The notes under the pieces were generated by a model. That model saw nothing but the letters and a program-made list of their open reading frames with translations. It was not told where the DNA came from and did not search any database. From CBCXVS01 sp965178525 (GTDB taxonomy: Bacteria > Tectomicrobia > Entotheonellia > Entotheonellales > Entotheonellaceae), in the NCBI GenBank assembly GCA_965178525.1, contig CBCXVS010000178.1, positions 1-16,291 on the forward strand: a stretch of 16,291 bases of DNA, given 5' to 3'. Position 1 is the first letter of the stretch; each line of letters starts with the position of its first letter. This document shows, in pieces, positions 6,107 through 14,282 of the stretch. The position numbers and the translations under genes were made by a program.

Positions 6107-8215
6107 CTAATTGGAGCCAACGGTAACGGTAAGATCGGTAATCATGTTGTCGTTGGAGCTCTTTATAAGGCTCAGAAGCTCCAACCAAACCGCGTTTTTA
6201 GCGTCGGGTTCGGGTGTAACCGAGACGCTGTCATGGATGAGCGCATATCCAAAATTCCGATCCTTCATTGACTGCATGAGTGTGCCCAGAGCCGGATCCG
6301 TGATGGGATCATAGCCCCTGATAATCCCAGCAAATCTACTGGCCGGGTCATGTTGGGTCCATTCATATCCGGCAGGTACACCCTGTTGCCAACTCGTGGC
6401 CCACTCTTCCGGACGCCAAAAATTGATGCGAACGACATCCGCGTAGTTCATGATTTCTTCACAGTCAGCCGATGCCGGCAACCCCGAACTATGGGGACTG
6501 ACCATGATCAGCCAATCCGGCCTGATGGCGGATATCTGGTCGTCAAGCGCCTGATAGTAAGCGTGCGTTTCCGCAGTGCAGTCAAATCCAATTCCGCGGA
6601 CGTGCACGCCGTCCAGGCCTAGGGGTTCCCAGTCGTCAATCAATGCCTGAATCTGGGACTGGACTGACGGAATCGGAGAGCTATTCGCGCTCGCGAAAAT
6701 CGACGCCACGGTTCGAACCTGACCCGACTCCAAGATCGCCATCGCATTTCCATAGATAGCCGGATTGGCCGGGTTAATGCCCGTGAGGCTTCCAAGGTCA
6801 ACCGTCACATTGGCTTGAGCCGTCACCAGCGCGCTCCAATCCGAGTTGACGGGATCCCGAGGACCGGGCGAAAAGACTTGAAGACCACAACCCCAAGTTA
6901 GCGACGGAGTGTTGTCAGCCCCGACGTGCGAGTACTGTGCATTCACGCAACCATTCTTAGGATCAAAATCCGCCAAGCCATGATCCGTGACCTGCAGCTG
7001 CCAATGAGTTGAGTCGTGGTCGGACGTCCACAGGCTATAATTGTTGTAATGAATGGTGCGGGGAACTGGCGTCGTGACCATATTCTCCGGAGGCTTACTT
7101 TCGAGCTTTTCGTCAATATTGGATGGACACTTGGGATGATTAGGATATTGATGGTCAATATCATTTGCCGGTTCGTACGGAAGCTCCAGTTGCTCGTCAT
7201 CCCATGTTGTGCCGTTCGTGTTAATGTTACACGCTATTGGGGTCCAATTCGCATTGAATTTCTCGAAATCCAAGACCGCGGGATTGTGCCTATAATCAAC
7301 GCTCAGCGAGCTCTCGAAAGATCGCTCTGCAGGCATGCGAGCCCGGCGATCTTCGCCACCATGTGGTTTTTCAGTGATAAATAGGTGAACATCCCGGAGA
7401 TTCTGCTGGGATTCGGACCAAGGGCTTTCCAACGTGAGAGTTGGGACGACTTTGCCGTCCGATCGGCGCGTGAATGTGATGGCGGCATTGTCGATGCGGT
7501 TCTGACAGATTGGCAAGAAGGACATCGGATTGACCGCATCTTTTGCGACGCGCCGGCTGGTGAATACGCCTATGTTATCCCGAAGCGGTTGCATTTGGTC
7601 CCAACGTACTTCGAAGTGAAGGTGGGCAAAGTTGCCGTCGTCGGACCCGCTTTTTCCTGACAAACCGATTCGGGCTCCTTTTTGCACAAAATCGCCATTT
7701 GAGACGAACGCCTCTTCCACCTCTTTCAAATGTGCATATCGCGTATAGACACAGGTGGGTCTTCCCAGATTGTCTTCGTTCGCACAGAAATCGTCATTCG
7801 GTTTTTGGCACTTTCCCTCATTCGTACGGGTCATCCCACTGAGATGCCGAATGATGATTTCGCCGTCTGGCTTATTCACTACCTTTTTGACAAAACCACA
7901 TTGCGCCGCAAATACGGGAGCACCCGAGTCGATCTGAATGTCAATACCACGATGCCAGGAAACGTCTCGTGAATCGTCCGAAAAATTTCTCGGCCCGTAT
8001 CCGTGGTGAATCGGCAGATCATGGAGGGACCATCGTGAACTCGGGCAAGCAGCCTCGCCGTTATAGCCATCATCCTTCCAGCGCCCGCACAAGGGCCAAA
8101 GCAGTTCACCGAACTCCGAATTAAACCGCACTAGATCGTTTTGATCCAAAGCATGGCAAGGCATGAGAGTGGACAGACCTAGCAGAAGTCCCAAAGCGAG
8201 TGTGTGTCGACGCAT
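6107..8215 (-). CDS. Secreted M23-family metallopeptidase with a C-terminal spherulin-4-like domain
   Basis: A signal peptide (MRRHTLALGLLLGLSTLMPCHA, cleavage likely after CHA) directs export. The N-terminal domain (about residues 65-205) has the full LytM/M23 zinc signature: HRGID (His88, Asp92), His162 in YAHL, and HLHFEV (His198, His200). Such enzymes cut peptidoglycan cross-links or other peptides in the envelope or outside the cell. Cysteine pairs in this part suggest an extracytoplasmic fold. Residues about 475-665 look like a TIM-barrel domain of the spherulin-4 type, with GLDGVHVRGIGFDC, DWLIMVSPHSSG and IMNYADVVRINF; this assignment is from pattern memory and is tentative. The ATG at 8215 follows AGAAGGAGA at the usual distance. 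At 702 residues it is far longer than a plain M23 enzyme. It faces no obvious partner gene. Confidence 0.82.
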   Translation of the reverse strand: MRRHTLALGLLLGLSTLMPCHALDQNDLVRFNSEFGELLWPLCGRWKDDGYNGEAACPSSRWSLHDLPIHHGYGPRNFSDDSRDVSWHRGIDIQIDSGAPVFAAQCGFVKKVVNKPDGEIIIRHLSGMTRTNEGKCQKPNDDFCANEDNLGRPTCVYTRYAHLKEVEEAFVSNGDFVQKGARIGLSGKSGSDDGNFAHLHFEVRWDQMQPLRDNIGVFTSRRVAKDAVNPMSFLPICQNRIDNAAITFTRRSDGKVVPTLTLESPWSESQQNLRDVHLFITEKPHGGEDRRARMPAERSFESSLSVDYRHNPAVLDFEKFNANWTPIACNINTNGTTWDDEQLELPYEPANDIDHQYPNHPKCPSNIDEKLESKPPENMVTTPVPRTIHYNNYSLWTSDHDSTHWQLQVTDHGLADFDPKNGCVNAQYSHVGADNTPSLTWGCGLQVFSPGPRDPVNSDWSALVTAQANVTVDLGSLTGINPANPAIYGNAMAILESGQVRTVASIFASANSSPIPSVQSQIQALIDDWEPLGLDGVHVRGIGFDCTAETHAYYQALDDQISAIRPDWLIMVSPHSSGLPASADCEEIMNYADVVRINFWRPEEWATSWQQGVPAGYEWTQHDPASRFAGIIRGYDPITDPALGTLMQSMKDRNFGYALIHDSVSVTPEPDAKNAVWLELLSLIKSSNDNMITDLTVTVGSN

Positions 8216-8381
8216 ATCGTATCTCCTTCTAACCGCTCCTGAACCATTCGAGACGCTACGTTCCCCATCTGAGAGATCATCACCTAAACTCAGGCACTAC
8301 CCGTCATCCGCTCAGGTGACCGTGTCTCTCACCGTCGAACAGGTAAGAGATGACGAGGGAGCATTTTGTCCCACGGGCTCG

Positions 8382-8884
8382 GAAAAAAAGGAAAAAAGAT
8401 GCAGATTCGGGCCAGAAAGAGGGGGGCACGAAGACTCGTGTCGAGCGCCTAGGCGTTTGGAGGACGTCCTCGTGTGCTGGCGGAGCCGCCGAGAGGCCAT
8501 GGCACGCCTGAGGCCGGAATGGCGTATGACGTGTTTCGACTAGACGCCGCGCCACGCGTGACCGCGGCGTCTGCCGCTTCCCATTACGCCAACCAAGCCG
8601 TGCGGATCCCTGCACCACTGGAACTCGGGTGTCCGGACAGCCCCGGTTGGTATCCCTGGATATTGCTGCTGGCAGTCCGTAAATCGACCTGGCATGACAC
8701 GCGATGCTCTACAGTTTGCTTGTACGCGTCCGTATTCTACGCCCAGTCTGCTCTGGTGTCAAAAGCAAACGCCTGCCGAGCTTGCAAGAGCCCCCATCGC
8801 ATGCCACACGTCACCCTGGCCCCGGTCTGCACAGCCCTCCATGCACCGAAAAAAAGGGAACAGATTTATTTTTCCTTTTTTTTC
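8382..8884. repeat. Candidate small non-autonomous element bounded by A-tract inverted repeats
   Basis: The left repeat GAAAAAAAGGAAAAA (8382-8396) matches the reverse complement of 8869-8884 with one extra A, so the two face each other across about 500 bases. Just inside both ends a CAGATT occurs (8402-8407 and 8861-8866). The interior carries no gene but several palindromes. This is the layout of a MITE-like element. However, the repeats are low-complexity and no target duplication was found, so the call is weak. Confidence 0.3.
8446..8572. repeat. Cluster of perfect palindromes
   Basis: In order: CGCCTAGGCG (8446-8455); GAGGACGTCCTC (8460-8471); GGCGG-AG-CCGCC (8479-8490); GCCATGGC (8496-8503); and a 10-pair hairpin AGACGCCGCG/CGCGGCGTCT (8542-8551/8563-8572). 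The hairpin loop itself contains the palindrome CACGCGTG. Another, TGTCCGGACA, follows at 8630-8639. All are exact. The density is far above that of the flanking coding DNA. Function is unknown; REP-like repeats, a structured RNA or a protein-binding array are possible. Confidence 0.55.
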
Positions 8885-9099
8885 AATAGTTTCATGCGGC
8901 TCCGGGAATCGCTGGCAGATAAGTGGCGTTTTAGGGTTAACTACTGACCGATTTGACTTCCCCGGAAGACCATGAGCAACAGTATGCGTTTTCAGCCCAT
9001 TGCAGCCTTTCTCTCTTGTCACCCGAGCCTGAGCCGGTAGGTTAGGCCCGTTCCGACTATCGCTGTATGGTGTCGTTTCACTCTAAAAGGAATATACAT

Positions 9100-9324
9100 A
9101 TGCCTGTGAAGTCATCTGTCATCCACAGTGATCCTGACATCTTAGGGGGTACACCCATGTTTGTGGGCACACGCGTGCCGGTCAAGACGTTACTGGATTA
9201 TCTGGAAGCTGGGGAATCCCTTGACGTGTTCCTGGAGCATTTTCCTAGTGTGAGCCGCGAGCGGGCCGTTGCAGCACTCGAACTCGCCAAAGCAATGCTG
9301 ATTGCTCATGCGCATACGGCTTGA
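9100..9324 (+). CDS. DUF433-family antitoxin
   Basis: This 74-residue protein carries the whole DUF433 signature: DPDILGGTPMFVGTRVPVKTLLDYLEAGESLDVFLEHFP, then a helix AVAALELAKAML. DUF433 proteins act as small DNA-binding antitoxins that neutralise the partner toxin and usually repress their own operon. ATG 9100 is chosen over the in-frame ATG at 9067 because AAAAGGA lies about 8 bases upstream and the family begins here. Its end overlaps the start of the DUF5615 gene by 17 bases, so the two are translationally coupled. Full family length, apparently intact. Confidence 0.87.
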   Translation: MPVKSSVIHSDPDILGGTPMFVGTRVPVKTLLDYLEAGESLDVFLEHFPSVSRERAVAALELAKAMLIAHAHTA

Positions 9325-9631
9325 CGAGTGTGTTCCCCGACCGCTACGACGTGAACTCTCTGATCACGAAGTACTCACGGTGGTCGAGATGGGGTGGGCA
9401 GGAAAGCAGAATGGGGAATTGTTGCAGCTACTCGCCGCAGAGAACTTTGGGGTTTTCCTCACGACAGACCAGAATCTCCGCTACCAGCAAAACTTATGTG
9501 GGCTCCGTGTGGCAGTCGTGGTCTTAGTTGCCTCCACCAATAAACTGCACGACCTCGTTCCGCTGATGCCCACTGTCTGCACAGTGCTCGAAACCATCCA
9601 ACCAAGAGTTGTAGTCGAGGTGAATAGATAG
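9308..9631 (+). CDS. DUF5615-family PIN-like toxin
   Basis: The 107-residue product begins MRIRLDECVPRPLRREL and contains EMGWAGKQNGELLQLL, VFLTTDQNLRYQQNL and a strand AVVVLVAST. This is the pattern of DUF5615 PIN-like proteins, predicted metal-dependent ribonucleases. The conserved acidic residues (Asp6, Glu7, the Glu of NGELL and the Asp of TTDQ) are all present. It overlaps the DUF433 antitoxin gene, the usual partner arrangement, and has no Shine-Dalgarno of its own, so coupling is likely. ATG 9308 is preferred to the TTG at 9302 by family alignment. The stop codon (9629-9631) abuts the stop of the convergent nucleoside hydrolase-ribokinase gene with no bases between, so there is no room for a separate terminator. 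Confidence 0.85.
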   Translation: MRIRLDECVPRPLRRELSDHEVLTVVEMGWAGKQNGELLQLLAAENFGVFLTTDQNLRYQQNLCGLRVAVVVLVASTNKLHDLVPLMPTVCTVLETIQPRVVVEVNR

Positions 9632-11566
9632 CTAAAGCGTATCGCCCTCTGCGCGCTGTAACTCATACTCGACCTCTTGCCGTGCTGGAATCGAGGGCAT
9701 GGCGCCAGCGCGCGTGACGGAGAGCGCGGCCGCGGCATTGGCCAACGCCAGGGCCGCCGGTAAGGTTTGGCCTTCGGCCAGGGCGCAGGCCAGGTAGCCG
9801 ACGAAGGTATCGCCGGCCGCTGTGGCATCGATAGCCTCTACGTCTAGTCCTGGGAGGTGGATGGCCTCGTCGGCGTTGGCGTAGACGAGGCCTTGCTTGC
9901 CCAGCGTCATGATGACGGTGCGGTAGCCCGCGCGGCGGAGCGTTTGGCACGCCGAATGGGCCTGCCGTGGGGTGCGGACCGACTGCCCACTCAGGAGTGT
10001 GGCTTCCACTTCATTCGGGATGAGGATATCGATAAACGGCGCCAAGCGAGACGGCAACCGTTTGGCTGGCGCCGGATTGAGAATCGTCGTCAGGCCGGCC
10101 GTTTTCGCCTGCCGTAAGGCAGCTTCCACCGTGGCTAGAGGGCTCTCTAATTGCGCCACCAACACCTGATAGGTGTCCAGGAGAGGCGCGAGCCCATCCA
10201 AATCGTCCGGCGTGAAGGCGGCGTTGGCGCCGGAGGCGACCGCGATGTGATTCTGCCCACGGCGATCGACGGTAATGAGGGCCACACCAGAGGGCAGGGC
10301 CGGATCCCGCCGCAGCCCGGAAATATCCACGCCCTCATGCTGTAAAAAGTACGCCAGATCGTGCCCGTACGTATCCTGTCCGAGTTTGCCTACAAAAGCC
10401 ACATGGCCCCCAGCGCGTTTGGCCGCGAGGGCCTGATTGGCGCCTTTCCCCCCAAATGTGGTTTGGACGGCATCGCCCAAGACGGTTTCGCCCCGCTGCG
10501 GTAAGCGTGGTGCATGGACGGTGAGATCGACGTTAGCGCTGCCGACCACGACGACGTTGGCCTGCAGCATTTGGGGCCGTGTCTGCTGTGAAGACGTAAC
10601 GAGAACCCGCTCGGCCAACAACGCCAGCATGCGGTCCGCGTCAACGGCTAAGGCCACGTCAACCGAGGGTGCATCAGTGGATCGGCGTGCCGGCTCGCGC
10701 CGGTCCGCCACGGTCACGCCAAGCGTATGGCGCCCTTGCGTTTCCACGCGCAACGGCAGAGACGTACATTGCACCAAAGACGCATCGAGGGCGACCGCCA
10801 TAGCCAGCGGATCGTGCATGGCCATGCCCTGTTGCGGGCCGTGGAGGAGGTGATGGGTCATGTGCCGTATGGCCTGTATCAGCTGGGTGTCGTGATCGGA
10901 TACCATCTGCTCAAGGAACTGACGTGTCAGCCGTACTTGTCGTGTGACGTCTAATGGCACCAGAGTGATCGGCAAGCCCGAGGTCAAGACGATATCGGCC
11001 GCATGCGGATCCGCAAAGATGTTGAACTCGGCCGTTGCCGTGACGTTGCCGGGAACGGTAATGGCGCCGCCCATGATGATCAGGCGGCCGACTTGGCGCA
11101 TGGTGTCTGGCGCTTGCTCGATGGCTTGGGCGATGTTCGTCAATGGACCCAGAGCGACAATAGTCAATTTCTGGCCGTACGTTTCGACCACTTGCAAGAG
11201 GCGGCGCGGCGCCTGCCGGTGCGCCGTCAGCTCCTGCGGTAGCGGGTATTGTGGCGTGCCATCGCGCCGGCGTAGGCCGGTCAAACCGCCCAGGCCGTCA
11301 TCGCCGTGAATATGGGTCGCGGTGTGCAGCGCACCACGCCGTGGGCGTGCCGCACCCTGCGCCACGACTGGCCACGTGGTCGGCGCGAGGAGGGCTAACA
11401 GGCGTTGCGCATTGGCCGTACCCATGGCCACCGGGACATTCCCTGCCACGGTCGTGATGAGCTCGACGCGGAATTCCGGCGAGCGCAACGCCAGCATTAA
11501 GGCGAGCGCATCGTCAACACCCGGATCGGTGTCGATCGCGATGGGGCGAAGGGCAGACGGGGACAT
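9632..11566 (-). CDS. Fused nucleoside hydrolase-ribokinase, bifunctional nucleoside salvage enzyme
   Basis: Residues about 8-322 are an inosine/uridine-preferring nucleoside hydrolase: the calcium-binding IDTDPGVDDALAL motif (Asp12, Asp14, Asp18, Asp19), a GPLTNIA segment, NIFADPHAA, and the MHDPLA motif with His251. Residues about 337-630 are a PfkB-family ribokinase: VVVGSANVDLTV, the substrate motif FGGKGANQALA (372-377), NPAPAK, and the catalytic/anion-hole motif DATAAGDTF (583-588). The fused protein would split a nucleoside into base and ribose and phosphorylate the ribose with ATP to ribose 5-phosphate. Both halves keep their key residues. ATG 11566 is chosen (GGAG upstream, domain begins at once); a TTG at 11623 would add 19 unlikely residues. 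It overlaps the end of glcF by 53 bases and is the last gene of the operon. Confidence 0.88.
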   Translation of the reverse strand: MSPSALRPIAIDTDPGVDDALALMLALRSPEFRVELITTVAGNVPVAMGTANAQRLLALLAPTTWPVVAQGAARPRRGALHTATHIHGDDGLGGLTGLRRRDGTPQYPLPQELTAHRQAPRRLLQVVETYGQKLTIVALGPLTNIAQAIEQAPDTMRQVGRLIIMGGAITVPGNVTATAEFNIFADPHAADIVLTSGLPITLVPLDVTRQVRLTRQFLEQMVSDHDTQLIQAIRHMTHHLLHGPQQGMAMHDPLAMAVALDASLVQCTSLPLRVETQGRHTLGVTVADRREPARRSTDAPSVDVALAVDADRMLALLAERVLVTSSQQTRPQMLQANVVVVGSANVDLTVHAPRLPQRGETVLGDAVQTTFGGKGANQALAAKRAGGHVAFVGKLGQDTYGHDLAYFLQHEGVDISGLRRDPALPSGVALITVDRRGQNHIAVASGANAAFTPDDLDGLAPLLDTYQVLVAQLESPLATVEAALRQAKTAGLTTILNPAPAKRLPSRLAPFIDILIPNEVEATLLSGQSVRTPRQAHSACQTLRRAGYRTVIMTLGKQGLVYANADEAIHLPGLDVEAIDATAAGDTFVGYLACALAEGQTLPAALALANAAAALSVTRAGAMPSIPARQEVEYELQRAEGDTL

Positions 11567-12905
11567 GCTCAGGATACTCCGGCGAGGGCTCGTGCGTGGC
11601 CGCGGCTTGATACGCTTCGTCAATCAGGGTGATGGGATGCACCACCGGGATATCGAGTTGCGCCTCCTGCACGCCCGTGCGAATTTGCATCATACAGCCC
11701 GGATTTCCGGTTGCAATCACATCCGGCTGCGCCGCCTGGATGTGCTCGATCTTCCGCTCCAGAATGCGTCGCGACATCTCGGGATGGGTGAGATTGTAAA
11801 TACCGGCGGCGCCACAGCAGAAATCGGCGTCGGCAAACGGCACGAGTTCGAGCTCAGGGATTTGCTGCAGCAACGCACGGGGCTGCTGTCCGACGCGTTG
11901 CGCGTGCAACAAGTGGCACGGATCGTCATAAGCAATGCGTTTGGGCACCGGGCCGAGAGGACCTCGGAGCGGCTCCTGCGCCAGACATTCCGCAATATCT
12001 TGCACCTTAGCGCTAAACTGCTGCGCCCGCTCCGCATAGACTGCGTCCTCGGCAAGCAATTCCCCATACGTTTTGAGTTGCGCCCCGCAGCCCGCAGCGT
12101 TATTGATAATGGCATCGGCGGGCTGCTGCTCAAATGCTTCGATATTGCGCTGCGCTAAGGCGCGCGCCTGCTCCCGCTCGCCGGCGTGCATATGCAAGGC
12201 CCCACAGCAGACCTGCTGCGGGGGTGTCCAGATCTCACAGCCATTGGCTTGCAACACGCGGCTGCTGGCATGATGCACATCGGCATTGAACAGGTTCATC
12301 ACACAGCCGGAAAAAAATCCCACTCGTTTCGTCACCGGCGCCTGGCCCGTGATGACTTCCGCGCTCCTGCGCGTAAACGAGCGGGCTGGCAAGGGGGGCA
12401 GCATCGCTTCCATCTGCCGCATACGTTCCGGCAGCAGATCGAGCAGATCGTGCTGACGCATCAAGGCCTGGAGGCCCGACTGTTGATAGAGCCGCAAAGC
12501 GAAAAACAAGATCTCCAAGCGCTTCGGGTGGGGAAAGAGTTCGGCGAACACGAGACGGCGGAGCAGGCGTTCAGGCCATGGCCGTGGCAAATGACGCTCG
12601 ATCTGACCCCGGGCGCGTTCCATTAAATCGCCGAATTCCACGTGTGACGGACACGCCGTTTCACACGCCCGGCAGTCAAGGCAGAGATACATATGCTCGA
12701 CAAAACTCGGCGTCATCGTGAGCCGTTCTTCTTCGACCGCCTTGATCAGGTAGACACGCCCACGCGGGGAGTCCATCTCGGTACCCAGCGTGCGATACGT
12801 CGGGCATTTATCGAGACAGAGGCCACAGTGAATGCACGTTGAAATTTTTTCGGGCTGCGGCCGTTCGATCTGATCGAAAACGGGCCGGGGAGCAGTCGCA
12901 GTCAC
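11514..12905 (-). CDS. glcF: Glycolate oxidase iron-sulfur subunit GlcF
   Basis: The N-terminus has two ferredoxin-type 4Fe-4S motifs, CIHCGLCLDKCP (Cys24, 27, 30, 34) and CLDCRACETACP (Cys75, 78, 81, 85). Two CCG (heterodisulfide-reductase-like) domains follow: GCVMNLFNADVHHASSRVL with QVCCGALHMHAGE, and DDPCHLLHAQRVG with DFCCGAAGIYNLTHPE and GNPGCMMQI. GlcF passes electrons from the flavin subunits to the respiratory chain at the membrane. The start is a GTG at 12905 with a strong GGGAGGA site lying in the last codons of glcE, three bases separating the two genes. At 463 residues it is longer than usual; the last 28 or so residues (from about ATHEPSPEYPEH) lie past the conserved end, in DNA that also encodes the start of the downstream hydrolase-kinase. 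Confidence 0.92.
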   Translation of the reverse strand: MTATAPRPVFDQIERPQPEKISTCIHCGLCLDKCPTYRTLGTEMDSPRGRVYLIKAVEEERLTMTPSFVEHMYLCLDCRACETACPSHVEFGDLMERARGQIERHLPRPWPERLLRRLVFAELFPHPKRLEILFFALRLYQQSGLQALMRQHDLLDLLPERMRQMEAMLPPLPARSFTRRSAEVITGQAPVTKRVGFFSGCVMNLFNADVHHASSRVLQANGCEIWTPPQQVCCGALHMHAGEREQARALAQRNIEAFEQQPADAIINNAAGCGAQLKTYGELLAEDAVYAERAQQFSAKVQDIAECLAQEPLRGPLGPVPKRIAYDDPCHLLHAQRVGQQPRALLQQIPELELVPFADADFCCGAAGIYNLTHPEMSRRILERKIEHIQAAQPDVIATGNPGCMMQIRTGVQEAQLDIPVVHPITLIDEAYQAAATHEPSPEYPEHVPVCPSPHRDRHRSGC

Positions 12906-12908
12906 GCG

Positions 12909-14282
12909 TTATAATCCTCCCAGGAAACGGCCTGCATTCAGCCTGCCGTGCGGATCGTAGGATGCTTTGATCGCGCGTATCAAGGCAAAATCGTCACCGG
13001 GTGTCCCCCATACGTCATATTGACGCTTCACCGCCACGGGGGCGCGTTCCAGCACACGGCGGCCGTGCAATCGGGCGGCACAGGTATCGAGGGCCTGGAT
13101 ATGGGATAAGAGGTGTTGGGCATCGGGGTCTGAGCCGTCGCGGCCGGCCAGACGGATATAGACGATACCATTCCCCGCATGCGCGCAGATGGGCCAGGCA
13201 GCGCCACGTGAGGCTGATGCCGTGTCCATGTCCTGAAAAAAAGTAGGCACGTCCGCCAAGCGCAGACTGACTTTACTGATCACACTGTTGGGGGCGGTAG
13301 TAGATAGCACAATGGGCAGCTCTTCGATCCCATGCCATAACTGCGCGGGTGCGTTGCCGTGCCATGTCTGCGGTGTTGCGGTGCCGGCAAGCGATAGATG
13401 GGGTAACGCATCGGTGATGCGCCGTATCTGGCTCTGTGTCACCTGTGGTGTTCCCTCAACCCGTACCAAAAACAAATACGCCGCGTCCAGGGTCGACACC
13501 GCGGTATGCGCCGCCAGTTCACTTGTCGCGGCCGCATTGAGCAATGTCAAGCTATTGAGGCGCAGCGGCAATTGCAGCAGCATCCGGAGAATCGGGTGTA
13601 GATCCTCGCCATGTGTCACATTGATACCGACGGTGTGCTCGCCAGGCGGCAACGGATGTAGCTTCCAAGTCAATTCGACCAGCACGGCCAGCGTACCTAG
13701 AGAGCCGATATATAACTTATTCAGATCGTAACCCGTGACGTTCTTGACGACGCGTCCGCCTGCTTTGGTGCGCTTGCCGTTGAGACTGATCACCGCACTG
13801 CCCAACAGGAGATCGCGGGCGGTCCCATACAGTAAGCGCCGTGGTCCGCTCCGATTCGCGGCCACAATACCTCCCAGGGTCGCTGTTGCGGCGGCGGGCG
13901 GATCGAGGGCGAGAAATTGCCTGTTTTTGCCCAGGGTCTGTTGCAGATCAGCCAGACGCAGCCCCGCCTGTACGGTGGTCGTCATGTCGCCAGGTTCGTA
14001 CGCCAATTGCTGCTGCAAACGCCGTACAGACAAGACGACATCCACCCGCGGTGGGATGTTGCCCAAGGTCATATGACTGCCGCTACCATAGGGAAAGACG
14101 GTCGCCTGGTGTTCGTCAGCCAGGCGCAATACCGCGGCGATTTGCGCCTCATCTTCAGGAAATACGGCTAGGGCCGGAGGCATCGTATCGATGGCATACA
14201 CGGCCGCTGCCGCCTCGGTGAGGAGCCACTCTGCGCCCACGACGGCTTCGAGGGCGGTGGCCAAACGATCATGCGTGGACAT
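12909..14282 (-). CDS. glcE: Glycolate oxidase FAD-binding subunit GlcE
   Basis: This is an FAD-binding type 4 (vanillyl-alcohol-oxidase fold) protein. FAD-contact motifs are PYGSGSHMTLG (residues 64-74), LGGIVAANRSGPRRLLYG (137-153) and GGRVVKNVTGYDLNKLYIGSLGTL (175-198). The C-terminal SYDPHGRLNAGRF resembles the family's final FNPxxxLNPG-type segment. GlcE pairs with GlcD in the glycolate dehydrogenase complex. The start overlaps the end of glcD by 14 bases and the stop is 3 bases from glcF, so the three are translationally coupled. At 457 residues it is longer than the E. coli-type GlcE of about 350, mostly in the middle domain. No defect seen. Confidence 0.92.
   Translation of the reverse strand: MSTHDRLATALEAVVGAEWLLTEAAAAVYAIDTMPPALAVFPEDEAQIAAVLRLADEHQATVFPYGSGSHMTLGNIPPRVDVVLSVRRLQQQLAYEPGDMTTTVQAGLRLADLQQTLGKNRQFLALDPPAAATATLGGIVAANRSGPRRLLYGTARDLLLGSAVISLNGKRTKAGGRVVKNVTGYDLNKLYIGSLGTLAVLVELTWKLHPLPPGEHTVGINVTHGEDLHPILRMLLQLPLRLNSLTLLNAAATSELAAHTAVSTLDAAYLFLVRVEGTPQVTQSQIRRITDALPHLSLAGTATPQTWHGNAPAQLWHGIEELPIVLSTTAPNSVISKVSLRLADVPTFFQDMDTASASRGAAWPICAHAGNGIVYIRLAGRDGSDPDAQHLLSHIQALDTCAARLHGRRVLERAPVAVKRQYDVWGTPGDDFALIRAIKASYDPHGRLNAGRFLGGL

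Larger units (their letters stand above)
8216..9099. other. Long gene-free region with palindromes and A-tract inverted repeats
   Basis: No believable gene is present in these 884 bases. Open frames on both strands (for example 8474-8947 plus, 8304-8618 minus) have random-looking composition, no domain and no convincing start. What the region does hold is a cluster of perfect palindromes at 8446-8639 and a pair of inverted A-rich repeats at 8382-8396 and 8869-8884. Its right end must include the promoter of the DUF433 gene. A weak candidate is TTGTCA (9016-9021) and TAGGTT (9038-9043) with a 16-base spacer. Confidence 0.6.

Noticed and set aside
8304..8618. 104-codon minus-strand frame upstream of the M23 peptidase
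   Set aside because: Arg/Pro/Ser-rich with a poly-A-tract-derived SFFLFF; overlaps palindromes and resembles no family.
8474..8947. 157-codon plus-strand frame in the long non-coding region
   Set aside because: Composition is random-looking, the end is translated from A/T tracts (SFFFNSF), and there is no domain or good start. Palindromes explain the region better.
11322..12158. 278-codon plus-strand frame opposite glcF and the hydrolase-kinase
   Set aside because: It is the antisense shadow of two strongly supported genes in G+C-rich DNA and shows no domain of its own.
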